Below the pieces are notes generated by a model. It was given only the letters and a program-made list of their open reading frames with translations, made no database searches and was not told the DNA's origin. Of a stretch of DNA of 42,273 nt, positions 22,001 to 33,600 are shown in pieces. Every line of letters starts with the position of its first letter. Within the stretch, counting starts at the first letter, position 1. The position numbers and the translations under genes were made by a program. The stretch covers positions 1-42,273 of the forward strand of contig LVLI01000950.1 of the NCBI GenBank assembly GCA_001687465.1, in the 5' to 3' direction. The stretch is from Halocafeteria seosinensis (Eukaryota; Sar; Bigyra; Bicosoecida).

Positions 22001-24827
22001 TGACGTTTTTTGCGCAGTTAACGGTGTTCGGGATGATGAAATCCAAAGCATTTGGCTAGAACCTACCATCAATGTCCAGTTTTTTGCTCCAGGTGAACCT
22101 GATAACTTCCGAACGGAGCAGTATAATTTATGGGATTTAGGCAACTTCTACATCACCTCTGCCACCGTGTTCGCCGACCTTAGTAAAGATGAGCTGATAT
22201 CTGCTGAAACGTTACCCGTGTGGAGATTTCTGATGGACAATTCTGTTAAGGTGGTTTTGGAGGCGTTCGAGGAGCATGTGAGCGCCTTCGATGAATATAA
22301 CCAGCAGACGTCCAGGGATTCCAACATATTACAAGGCGCTATACTGTCGGTCAAAGCCCTAGTAACAATATGCTTAGCTGTGTTCGTGTTTCGCCCAGCC
22401 ATTCATGCCGTGCGCAAAGCGAAGCGTGGGTTGCATAAGATCGTGGAGCGAATACCAAGGCGCATCATCAAGTTCTTTCAGAAACGGTTTAGGGCGATCT
22501 CAAGGATTTATTCAAATATGGAAAATGCAGATGAGGATACGAAGATTCAGCTTGAGCAAAAGCTCCAGGAACCGAAACTCCGAGATCTCTCCAAAATCTT
22601 GAACAAGAGCGCGGGAACTTCTCCAGGATCAAAGGCGAATACAAGCACGCTATTTTCGAAAAACGCTGTAATCAGCTCCCAGCGGACTGTAGCATTCAGT
22701 GAAGTTGTGGGAACTTCGCAGACCCAGGCATCCTCGCATGCGACGGATACAGCTCCTTCGCAAAATCATGATTGTATCAATCCGCAAGGAAGAGGAAAGG
22801 AATTTGAGATTCTGGACACTGTTTCCTCGTCTGGTCAGGAGCGCTCAGTGCAGCGTCAACACTCCGGTGCATCGCAAGATGAAATCAATTATGATGAGGC
22901 ACTCGTCCGAGGCGGACCGGAAGAAAATCAGGAGGTGAAGGAAGAAGATGTCGGGAATGACGCCATCCGCGACGCCCAGATGGAGGAAATAATGGGCAAC
23001 GTAGACAATACTGTTGACGACGAACTTGGTGGAAATGAAGAAAATGTTGCCGAAAATTATGGGGAAGAGGTAGTCGGCGAAGATGGGATCAAGAGAGTTG
23101 TCGACAAGACCGGACTCTTATTGCCGAAGCTCAGCTCTCATAACTTGAGCTTATACGATGAAGTTACCGGACAAACTGTACAAAACAATACAGACGAAAA
23201 TGAAGTGGACTCGCACGTAGTTGCCGCTTCTTCAAATGCCAGCGGTAGACCCCGCGACATGTCCTCACAACACCCCGAGAACGATGAGAATGATGGTAAC
23301 GAAAGCGACGAGAATAATGGTGTCGAACCGGAAGAAAACGAACGTCCGGAAGGCGCCCCTAAAGACGTGACTGGTGCAGACGGCGAAGACGAACAGGATG
23401 AAGTACCAAATGGCTCTCATTCTATTGGGTCTAACAATGTTGCAGAGGAAAATCGCCAACCCTTAAGCGAACCCGAAAACGACCAGCAGCAGGATAATTT
23501 TCCGGATTTACCGAACGCAGTTCCCGCTTCCGTCGAAACGAAGCATGCGTTCAGTTCGAAGAAAGGACGGGTTTTTCCCACCACCCTCATTCCGGAAAAG
23601 GACAACGAAGGGCCTGAATTTCAGGTTGAGCATATGGAGAGCTTGGATTCTTCGAAGTCTAGAGACGCTGATGAAAATCAAAATGCCGATGAAGTCGCCA
23701 GCCGCATGGGGCTCGTCGGGTTAAAACCGTTAAAGGAAACAAAACCGGCGGAGCGGAAACCCGAGGAAGATGACAACAAGAAGTACAAAACTGCTACAGA
23801 CACGGGATTTAATGTTGACAACGAGGAAAATTCCGGGGAAGTTTGTCAGCTCGGTTCCTCCAGCCGCCAAGCCCAAAAGCGGGCACTATCCAACATAAAC
23901 CTCTTCAAACTAATATTCAAGTCTGACTGCTCTGACGATGAAAGACATATTCGAAATTTGGTTGTGAAGGTGGCAGTTAGTACTATTGTGTTGTGTCTCT
24001 TGTATCTGGGGAATTTCTTTATCACTTTCGAAGTCATGCAACAAGGAAGTTTCACAGGTTCTGAGGTGAACCAGGCCGAGAGAAGGATCTTTCTTTCGAG
24101 TGAACTCGTTAACCTTGCTCAGGAACTGTTAATTGGAGATGGTGAGTTATTCAAGTCTGTCAATGCAACGCGTGATCGGTCAGAGCGGCGAATGGGACTA
24201 CTACGTACGGTCCACGAAGGGATCCGCTTCGGCAACTCAACACTTAACCTTCCTGGGACCGACCGACGAGGTGGCAAAATAGACGATTTACAATATGACA
24301 GGGGTCCCAGCGCTTTCAATATCACGAACGATCCATATGGAGAGACTCTGTTTTCCCAAGGAGTTTCGACAGGGATACGCTTTCTGATACAGGCAATGGA
24401 GTTGGTCCTCGGGCGGTACGGGGATATAACAGTTGTCGGGGAATTCGGAGATCCAACCTCGTCTCGTCCAGGAAGGAACCTGACTGAGTTACAGCGCGTT
24501 TCGAACTTCCAGTTCATGAAGCGACTTGATCGCCAACACCTAAGACCCGGCTTACGGGAAGCAGGAAGCGAATTCATCGATCGCGGCTTTAACACGCTTG
24601 AAGAACTTCAGATCTACGAGCTTCTGATGTTCTTGGCAGACCTTCTACTGTATACGATTCTGTGTGCAACGATATACCGGACGATGTCCAAAGAATTGCT
24701 GGACGAAGGGCAGCGAAGCGAAGACGTATTACTCTTGATTCCCCCAGAAGTTGTGGAGAAAACAAAGGGGCTTCATATCTTCTTCAAAGGAAATTCTGCA
24801 ACGGGTTTAAGTGGAACGGACTTCTAG
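19028..24827 (+). CDS. TmcB/TmcC-like multi-pass TPR-repeat membrane protein
   Basis: Eight exons: 19028-19370, 19444-19485, 19547-19575, 19660-19729, 19808-19929, 19998-20316, 20385-21935 and 22018-24827, giving 1,761 aa; all phases agree. The ATG opens MSHSKRLSAG; upstream in frame only a TTG is found. Residues about 60-345 form a polytopic domain with many hydrophobic helices (for example VAEVLLLVADWLQVVAILLA). Residues about 440-690 are helical repeats (TQATVILNAALRVYPDSVFV, NAYLALLEKYPSNKMVLRSY) typical of the TPR region of TmcB/TmcC-like proteins of Dictyostelium, ciliates and chytrids. Single spans follow near 736-757 and 929-951, then a long acidic, Asn/Glu-rich region (about 1050-1450), then spans near 1473-1495 and 1693-1713 enclosing a likely non-cytosolic loop with several N-glycosylation sequons. 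Function is unknown; a receptor-like role is inferred. Confidence 0.88.
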
Positions 24828-25013
24828 CCCAGTTCGTAGACATTAGGTGGAAGGAGCTGGCTTGACCACGCCGTCAGCAACCGAGATGATACATCGTCGC
24901 CGGAAGTCTTCTTAACATCGGAACAGAAGCGCGTAAACTCATATCACGCACATAATAAACTTGTCAGTGAAACTGGTACGTCTTCTACACCACTGATCAC
25001 AAGAAGCGCTCTG

Positions 25014-26025
25014 TCACGAGTCTTCAGGGTCACTGTCATCTTCTCCCACGTAGGAGCCTTCTGTCTCATACTTGGAGATATCGACCTCATCCTTGTAAAA
25101 CTGTAACTGTACAAGGGCCGTATATATTTGATCCAAGAGAAACTGAACGCATTGGTCTGCTGTTGACACATCGAAGCCTTTGAGCTCTCTGGGACTCATT
25201 CGGCTGTAGAGGGCCAAAGTCTGCAGTCACGGACACCTTGTAAACGAGTGCGTAAATAAAGAGACACTTGGGAGTACAAAAACGAACATATTTCTTTTCT
25301 GGCCCAAACGACAGCATCGTGAGTAAATGTTGGCTACCCTTAATATGAATAGCGGCACAATCATTTTGTACCATTTGATTACCTGCACTTCCACGTCACG
25401 GTAGAGTCGACCGAATGCATGAAGTTGGCCTTACAGCACAAAAAAACTACGTAACTTACTCAATTCCAGACTGCTGTTCTTCACAGAAGCTATTGGATAG
25501 AGTAAGTGATAGTTTGAACGATCGCTGTCGTTCACCACCGCCCTGCCAAATGGTTTTGAAACAGTCTTAAGCCTCGAGGAATTGTAGTGGGAGGAATTCC
25601 ATATATCCGTTTCGTCAGGCCACTTACCAAACCTTTCCCGTAGGTCCAATTATGGCAATAAAGTAACTTCCGGGGTACCAGTCGGACACTCGACGCATTT
25701 CACGTTGTAATAAAAGGGTCTGGTTGACAATTCTGGCATTTTCCTCCCATTTCCGGCCACCACATACTCGAGCCATACACGATGAACGCGTCTTTTTCTT
25801 TCGAGTTTTTTCGCCCGTGAAGTTCCCCAGATCCTCCTTCCTCGTATTAGGGTTCAGAGACGAGCTCCGGAACACCATAGCGTCTAAATGAGGATGGTCT
25901 GGTTCATCATCGTCCCGTCGCCTTCGGCTCGCCATCGGAAGATGGGCACTCAGAGGTGTCGGAGAGCTACTGCCTCCCATGGAAGGCGCCCGGCCATGGC
26001 GCCCTCCTTTCAGTGACTTTCTCAT
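25014..26025 (-). CDS. Unrecognised protein of about 244 aa, tentative four-exon model
   Basis: The best in-phase model uses exons 26025-25628, 25542-25460, 25429-25383 and 25220-25014. The N-terminus is basic and low-complexity (MRKSLKGGRHGR, SRRRRDDDEPDHPH). It is followed by a helix and hydrophobic strand (ARIVNQTLLLQREMRRVSDW, SYFIAIIGPTGKVWAV), a middle with SNYHLLYPIASVK and GRLYRDVEVQ, and a helical segment STADQCVQFLLDQIYTALVQ with a very acidic tail ending EDDSDPEDS. I do not recognise the family. The IIGPTGK string resembles a P-loop but no other GTPase or ATPase motif follows. The weak point is the second intron, which would be only 30 bp (25459-25430). An alternative exon near 25379-25336 does not keep phase with the convincing last exon. 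It is convergent with the TmcB-like gene, 186 bp away. Confidence 0.55.
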
Positions 26026-26160
26026 TACTCTTTTCCCCTAAAGCGACAGAGTAGATTATCAAAACCAGAAGACTTGTATAGACTGGAACAAAAACGATTG
26101 ATTGTAAAGGTCGCTATTATAGATAGTTAATATGCTTCACAATATAGAAGGTTGCTTTGG

Positions 26161-26232
26161 GTCGCCGTGGTCTAGCGGTTAGGACGCCAGCTTTACACGC
26201 TGGAGACCGTGGGTTCGAACCCCACCGGCGAT
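26161..26232 (+). tRNA. tRNA-Val (anticodon TAC)
   Basis: The 72-nt cloverleaf folds fully. The acceptor stem pairs GTCGCCG with CGGCGAT (one G-T wobble). The anticodon stem is CCAGC/GCTGG around loop TTTACAC (anticodon TAC at 26194-26196), and the T arm is GTGGG-TTCGAAC-CCCAC. Internal polymerase III boxes are present (A box TGGTCTAGCGG, B box GGTTCGAACCC). No intron and no encoded CCA are present, as expected of a nuclear gene. The unlisted 26026-26160 stretch just upstream holds the leader of the minus-strand unknown gene. Confidence 0.97.
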
Positions 26233-26236
26233 ACTG

Positions 26237-26246
26237 TTTTTTTTTT
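26237..26246 (+). terminator. RNA polymerase III poly-T terminator of tRNA-Val
   Basis: A run of ten T residues begins four bases after the tRNA 3' end, the usual polymerase III stop signal. Confidence 0.9.
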
Positions 26247-26376
26247 ATTCCTCGTCAAATATATGTCCGCAAGCTTTGTACTTTTCAGTTGGCCCGGAAA
26301 CAGAACGATGGATGGAAAGTAGAAAAATGCTCCATGTTGTATTATTTTTGTTTTCCAGTTCTGAAGAAGGGTGTGT

Positions 26377-26406
26377 GGTGGGCTATCTGTCACATTTGTG
26401 TGTGTG
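26377..26406 (+). repeat. 30-bp direct repeat, left copy
   Basis: Begins GGTGGGCTATCTGTCACATT and continues into TG repeats. It matches 40374-40403 in the same orientation at 28 of 30 positions (differences at positions 8 and 20). It lies 20 bp beyond the stop codon of ABCA copy A, in the expected 3' UTR. Confidence 0.7.
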
Positions 26407-26425
26407 CCTACTGTCCCAGAACAAT

Positions 26426-29400
26426 TCAGGCACCATTGACCGAGTCTTTTTGCAAAAGCGAAGAGCGCAATAACCGGCTGGTGTCCTTTTCGTCTCTGCA
26501 GAGAACGTGATATACACCATGGGGAAGTGTACATAGGCTTATCGTTGAGATATTTATACGTACCCTGGGTCGTGTTCCTTCGAAATTTGACGGGTCACGA
26601 GCCCAGGAGCAGCTCCACGTTCTTCTTCCTGTTGTGCCGCGAAATAGTTGAACACCTGCTCGAGGGAAGTTTGCGATAAAGCGTATTCCCGTATATTATA
26701 CTCTCCTCGAGCATGCTCCAGTAATTCAAACATACGAGACAACCTCATGTCCTGGGGAGGAACCCTGAAACTTAGCAAGGTACCCTGCCGCTCAATCAAT
26801 TCACTGTTTTGAAATTTTCCTCGGACAAAAGAGGAAACATCCTTGATCTGCTGCTCTTCGGCCCACCATTCACTGAATTCTTTGATTGAGACGTCGTGGT
26901 CTGGAGATCCGTCAATGCTAGAACGAATCATCCATCCTGTACCGTCCATGTTGACCTCATCCAGCATAGCAGCATCACCGAGCGCATCACACACTGCAGA
27001 TAAATGGGATTCATAAATACTGTTTACTCTGCCAACGGCTACTTTAACCCTTTCCTGTACCCTGGACAAATCTTCTTCTTTGGGGCTATCGACTTTGATC
27101 CTCATTTGGAAGCCTTGGGCATGGGTATTCTTGATGTGCTGGATAGATCCTAAGCATCTCAACCGACCGCCGACCATGATACCTACACGAGTGGCTAATG
27201 CTTCACATTCCTCCATGGAATGTGTTGTCAAAACGATGGATGCTTCTCTCCGCGTTGTAGCGATATCAGCAATTACATCCCACATAACGCGCCGTGTCAC
27301 CGGGTCCATACCTGTGCTCGGTTCATCGAGGAAGAGTATTGGTGGATTCCCAATCAACGCGATAGCGACCGAGAGTTTGCGTTTGTTTCCTCCCGAGAGC
27401 GATCCGGCCCTTTTGTTTTCGAATTCGGCTAGGCTTAGTTGCCGGATTTTTGCTTGCACCACATGTTCAATCTCATCGTCCAGAATCCCCTGCAGGAGTC
27501 AATAATTCAGCATAGATAACGTCGAAGCACACGATCAACATATATTCCGCGTACTTTAATTCTGGCGAATAATTCCAGATGCTCTCGCACGGTTAGCAAT
27601 TCAAGTAAAGCTTCAAATTGAGGACAGTATCCCAAAAGAGTACGAAGGTGGTTTTGTTCTGAAATTATATCGTAACCCGCTAGTCGAGCCTTCCCTGAAG
27701 TCGGAAGTATATCTCCAGTTATCATTTTCTGCATAGCACATCTCAAACCCATGAACATAGTGGATTCAACGTCCTATAATAACCATATTTCCACTTACCA
27801 GTGTACTGGTCTTCCCCGCGCCATTGATTCCAAGGAACCCAAATACCTCTCCCACTGGAACGCCGAAACTAATATCGCGTACGGCAACTTTTCCTTCCGG
27901 ATATACTTTGCGGAGATGCTGCAGCAGAATGGCATCATTATCGGGAGAATAACGATCTCCTTGCTGATCGCAACGCTCTGCTTCCTTCGCCACATCTGGA
28001 TCAATCTCTTCAGGGAGAATAGGACGCTCACTCGCAGGTTTAGGGTTTCGTTGGAGCATTAACAACACATCGGGACGACTCAACAGATAATCAATAGCGA
28101 CGGCCAAGCCAAAGTATACAAACGTAAGTATAACCATATACAGAACGTTTGGTAAGGCAGAGTTCCACTCTAGTGCCGTTAAAGGAGCTGCAACGGTACT
28201 GCTTTCCCCGTGGCCGCATGTGGTCATCTGTCGAAGTGCCGAGAGAAAGGCAAGATCAACAAGACCGTTTCCTAATGCAAAGCCAGGAAACAAGAGGTAG
28301 AGGTATTTCAGTCCTTCGTTTGCCTCGCAAGTTGAGGATACCTGGCTCATGATAAACGATGCGAGGACCAAGATCATAGCTAGCATGTTGATGAATAACA
28401 CGAAGTTTTGGGCAGAGCTGTAACTCTTGAAAAGATATGTTAAGCAGTAAGTGAATCCACTGACAGAGCTTCCATAAAAGATCAACAGGAGAAACAGCGC
28501 CAATAGACGTGAGCGCTCGGTGGATATCAGCTCCTGAACATCAAAAACTGCCATCAAGATGATGGTTCCAAACATAGGCAGCAAGTATGAAGTGAAGTCC
28601 CATACAAACGTAGAGATCCAGTAGGCAGGAATAGACACACCAGATATCAGTTGCTGGTGTTTTGCTGCAATTTCCCTCTCTTTGACCAGGAAGATGGCAT
28701 ACGAGGCTGGAATGAAAGCAAATGCCAACACGATAATCAAGGCGGCTGAGAAGCTTCCTATCCCGCTGATCATCGTAGCTTGTCTTCCAGTAAACGGAAG
28801 GGGGTGGTTTCTGGCAGTAATTGGCAAGGAACCTGACTCGTCTCTTGTGCGAGCGTAAAACGCCGAATTCATCAGATTCATAAAAATAGGGCACGCGTGA
28901 AACGCAGTTGTATTCTGCTGAACAATGTATGAAAGCACATTTGTCTCATTCAAGAAACTGTCCACGGGGAAATTGTCCTCCACCACGGGAGCATAGGCCC
29001 CGTACATACTGGCTTCATGATCATTGCTTTCATGCAGTATGCTAGTGCTGAAGTTGACAAGGGCTTTGTATTGTTGCAAACTGGGATAGCGTGAAGGATC
29101 CAGTTGTCCTAGTCCAAACGTATCCGAATAAAAGCTGAAAACGTCACTCTGTGCCCGAGCATCCTCCGCATTGTATACCAACTTCGTTGCGTTCTCCTCT
29201 GGAATTTTCCAGATAGTTGCGTTGAAGTCTTCAGACACATTAAGCTGGTGCTTGTCCCAAACAAAGTTAACATAAGGGATCCGATTCTGTAAGACGGTGC
29301 CGTCTGGCTGGATGTTGAATTTTGCGGTAGAAAGCTCATAATTTGGGAAGCTGCTAATTTGCCCGGCACGGATCAACACGAGTCCAAATAGTACGGCCAG

Positions 29401-32400
29401 GATGGGAACCACAAGTTGAAAGCAAGCCGCTTTAGCATCCCGGTTGTAATAATGGAAGCGTTTCAAAAAGAGCGCCTTGAAATGCCGCATAAATGAGTCT
29501 TCGACTAGTGTTCTAGCATGTTGCCGAACTTGCTCCACAGATAGTCCTTCAGCAGTGTAGACGTCGTTGCCGATCATAGGGTTGACAAGGGGGGTAGTGT
29601 CGTCCGGTACTCTTTCTGTGCTTTCACTGTCGATTGTCTTATTTGATGCTTCACACAGAGGGTTAGTGAACGTTGTTTGCACAGCCTCTGCTGGATCTTC
29701 ATCCTGAGCCACTCTAAGAAATACTTCCTCCAAAGTTGTCGCAGAAAGTCCGTATGTCTCAATACCATAAAATTCCAAGTTTTCATCCAATTGCGAGAGA
29801 ATGTCAGGAAACTTGGTACACGCTGCCATAGGCAGCCTTAGCGAGAGCTCGGTTCCCACTTCGGAATGTACTTCTGCCTGAGGGATATGACGTTTAACCA
29901 TGTTGACCAACTCACCGTGTCCCACTTTCCCCGACTTCTTAACTGCTGTCAATAGGTAACTGCGGAAAATAACACTCGACAGAACAAAATCTGAATGTGT
30001 GTTACAAGGGACAAGTGAGCCGGCTACTTACCCGACACCATACTTATGCTTAAGAAACATTCCACTTCCGCAGCATTTGAGTTTACCGTGTGCCAGGATA
30101 CTAATTCTATCGCCTGGTGTCACATAGTTCTTAGGCTAAAGTCCCACTTATACACTAGCATTTAAATAGCAACAAGCTTACCTAGAATGTCGGCCTCATC
30201 CATAAAATGTGTCGTCATTAGAATTATTCGGTTGCGACGAGCATTTTGAATGATGTCCCAGGTCGACCGTCTAGAATACGGATCCATTCCGGAGGTCTGC
30301 AGGCAATCCAGGAACAGCAATGGAAAAATTTACGGAGGTAGCATAGTTGGACTAATTTCTACTCACTGGCTCATCCAAAATAACAACTTTGGAGTCGCCA
30401 ATCAAAGCAATAGCCACCGAAAGTTTACGTTTTTGTCCACCGGAAAGCTGTTTCGATTGGACCCTAATTTTCTCGGTCAGGCCAACCTCCTGGATAATAT
30501 CTCGCACGACTGCCTCCACTTCGGTTTCTGGTACCTCTTTGAGTCCAGCGTACAATTGCAAATGCTCCTCTACTGTTAAGTTGTCCCAAAGCACATCATG
30601 CTGAGGACACACTCCCAGATATTTCCGAATTGAGTCCAGGTCTTCAGTAACATCCTCGTCGTAGATTTGCATGTGTCCCGATGTAGGGGCAAGCATACCC
30701 GTGAGCATTGATATTGTAGTGGTCTTTCCAGCTCCATTGTGCCCCAGGAGTACAAAAACTTCACCTTCGTGCATATTCATGCTTAGGTCATCAACGGCCA
30801 CCTGGTCCCAGTAATACAGCATCATACACGATGTGTCCACAATTCAAGGTTAAGAACAATAAAACAAACGTACTTTCAGGTCATTTCCGGAGTCAAATTC
30901 TTTCCTTAATCCTTGAATTCTGACTGCCTTATTATCTCTTTCCTTTGCGAGAAGCTCATTGCTGACAGGTTCCACAAACTCATTGGTGTTAGCCATTTCA
31001 TTCGTCGTCAGCATATTAACATCTTTGCTATGCTTGTGGGACCTGCTTCCACAGGAACACAGACGCTGCCAGTACCTGGGGGTCAAACAGAAGTAAGGGG
31101 GACGGCGAACCCCATATTCACGCGGCCATACATTGTCGAAATACCAAGCCAGCACGAGATATAATATCGTATCCACGAACATCATGGCGACACCCAGTGA
31201 ATACGCGTAGTTTCGGAAGTTCAGAGTGGCGTTTTCCCCAAAGCGGACGCCTTGCCCCCGATCTTCGAAATCCGAAACTACAACTACTGTTTGGGCAAAC
31301 GCCGTCGGCGATAGCAAAGAGGCTAGCATCTTTATCGAAAGAGCATGCGTGGGTCCTTGGACAGCATAGAACGGGAAGAAAGCCCCAAAATAAAGCAACA
31401 CGCCAACCGTTGCACCAGTTTTTGCACGGTTGAAAAACACCGCTACCAGGAAACAGAACGCTGTGGTTGATATCCCAAAAAACAAGAACATCAGGAGGAG
31501 CGCAAAGAAATCTGAATGGGAAAAAAAAGAAACCACTGTAATTATCGAAATCACCACGCTGACAACTAAGAAGACAAGCGCGTAGGTAAGAAACCACGAG
31601 GAGTATAGAGAGGTTACTCCCAACCCCATCATTTGCATTCCTTCCCGAATCTTGTTCTCTTTCTCCATTACAATCCCTCGGATTAGTGAGCTTGTTGGAG
31701 CCAGAAATGTAATAAGAAGAAATATTGGGAGCACATTGGCAACAATGGTGTAAAACACGTTTGATGTGAACCCTTTTGCTGGAAAAGGAGCCATACGCAC
31801 GATTTGAGGTGCATACATTTCTCCATTTAAGGCATGCTGCGGTGAAGCATACGGGGCGAAGTTTGTGAGAGGCCAGCCACTCGCTGAAATATCACACTCT
31901 GGACGAACGAACCTTCATCGACTGAAGGGCATGGCCCGCAGGGAATGGCACGTCTACACTCGGTAAGACAACGGTGGCCCTCTGCCATAAGTTTCCGAAA
32001 CTGAAAGCAAAGGATAATTGGTGTCACGGGTTAAGATACACTATTATGGTAGAACATTTCGGCACTCACAATTGAGGGTTTACTGCCGATGAAGGGATCG
32101 TTTTGTTGATAATAAAGCGATCAACCATCCTTTGAAGCGTCAGAAAACCGGGTAGGGATGAATCAAACAAAGGCTGATAGGTATCACCGTCCCCAAAAGG
32201 AGATTGAACACTGTCATTTCACTTAAGATAAAAAACCTTCAATCATCTTTCAGTGGATAACCGATCCTTGGAAGATGTTCATACCTCAGGTAATCGAATT
32301 CATAATTGAGTTGTACATCCCGTTGTAGGATATCTACATTTTGGTTTGTGCTTGGAGTAGCTGAAATATTCATCCGGATAGCATAATCCCAATGAGGCTC

Positions 32401-33034
32401 ACGGTGATTAAACACGATAGCAGCGAAAATCTGCGTTCAAACAAGAAACGAGCGAGGGTGGTTCGTCTGTATAACTGAGTTACGACTGCAAAATACATAC
32501 GGTCTTGTCCTCTGGGTTCGTGGCGTAGCTGTCCGATTTGATTTCGTCTTCAAAGTCCTTTTGGTTATTGTAAATCTGGGCGATTTCCGAGAATTTGGGG
32601 ACGATTTTGCTCACGCCAGAGGGCCACGGCTCTGTACTATCCTCGCGGATAAATTCCGTGAGGTTGACACTGGGGTGCATTTCATCCATTTTGTCCAGAA
32701 ACTCCTGTAAGAATTCCTTATCCACTTCATCAGTTCCTGGGGCCACAGCAATCTTCATATTCATCACTTTGAGTCTCAAAGAGGTGAATCCAAAGACATC
32801 AACAAGGCGATTCGGGTCGGCTATCGCTATACTGGTACCATCGGATCGATCAACGAGGTATTGCTGTGTTTTGGTACGAGTGTCGTCAATAAATGAGTAC
32901 ACCAGGACCAAGATACCGATGAGAACCACCGGCATAAGGATCTCGCATAGTGTCCCATAGGGCGAACGCTTCTTGAGAATGTAATTCTTGCGCAACAGGA
33001 GCCCTGTTTGCCTCAAATAGGTTCCCCCGAACAT
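26426..33034 (-). CDS. ABCA-subfamily full-length ABC transporter (copy A)
   Basis: Twelve exons: 33034-32501, 32430-32285, 32210-32070, 32000-31913, 31836-30874, 30801-30367, 30296-30182, 30113-30032, 29959-27799, 27728-27555, 27489-26564 and 26495-26426, giving 1,944 aa with consistent phases. Architecture is TMD1-NBD1-TMD2-NBD2. An N-terminal span after [13 protein letters not shown] leads to a large extracellular domain and a helix bundle carrying the ABCA-typical [18 protein letters not shown]1 has Walker [11 protein letters not shown] (about 644-653), signature LSGGQKRKL and Walker B VVILDEP. NBD2 has Walker [11 protein letters not shown] (about 1545-1554), LSGGNKRKL and ILFLDEP. ABCA proteins usually move lipids across membranes, but the substrate here is unknown. 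Both ATP sites look intact. The ATG at 33034 is the first in frame. The short last exon is supported by a matching tail in copy B. Confidence 0.94.
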
Positions 33035-33600
33035 GATATCGGGAAATTCCGAAGGAAAAAAACACGGCTCGGGAAGGGGGGAAGGGAGGTTGCAAAGAAA
33101 CGGAAGCAAGAAAAGAAAGGGATGGAGCACGGAAAAGAAGAATTCTTCTTATGAGTGAGCAGAATTCTTGTTGCAGTTCGAGTGACACACAATCCCCCAT
33201 GGAAATACCCTCCTGAAACTTGTGAAGCTCATACCCCAGGAATCCAGGGTGTGTCTCCGGCGGAGAATCTCGCGTCCTGCAACTGACACCTCCCGATAAT
33301 TCATACCCTCAGAACTTTAGACTCGGTATCATTGAGACTTAAAAACAAGGCAAGAAAGTAACATAGAACGATAGACATAGTAGTGATGGGGGAGACAGTG
33401 TCAGCTGCTGCCGCAAGCAGGATCCAAGGGCATTGCGACAGCAGCACAGCAACCGCCAGCTCTAGAATCCGTGGGTGCAAACTCCTCAAAGAAGAAGACG
33501 TGTGTAAAGCTATTGATATTCTCTGCTGATCGAGACGCCACTGTGGTTGAAACCGATCTAAATAGGGAACCGTCTTCAACCGTTGCGGTATCAAGTTCGC
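33035..33600. other. Intergenic region between the tandem ABCA genes
   Basis: These 566 bp must hold the promoter and leader of copy A and the 3' UTR of copy B. The leader of copy A is strongly pyrimidine-rich on its coding strand (purine-rich on plus, about 33051-33150, with runs such as GGGAAGGGGGGAAGGGAGG). No gene, RNA or clear repeat is seen. A frame continuing upstream of the copy A ATG begins only at GTG and reads low-complexity Pro/Phe/Leu, so it is taken as non-coding leader. Confidence 0.5.

Noticed and set aside
25628-25660. P-loop-like IIGPTGK in the unknown small gene, suggesting an SMG9-like GTPase
   Set aside because: The next residues are VW rather than K/S-T, and no other nucleotide-binding motif follows.
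31911-32069. Reading ABCA copy A directly from the third exon to [13 protein letters not shown]
   Set aside because: It is in phase, but comparison with copy B (FFNDLWQ versus FFGNLWQ) supports a small exon at 32000-31913 and two normal introns.
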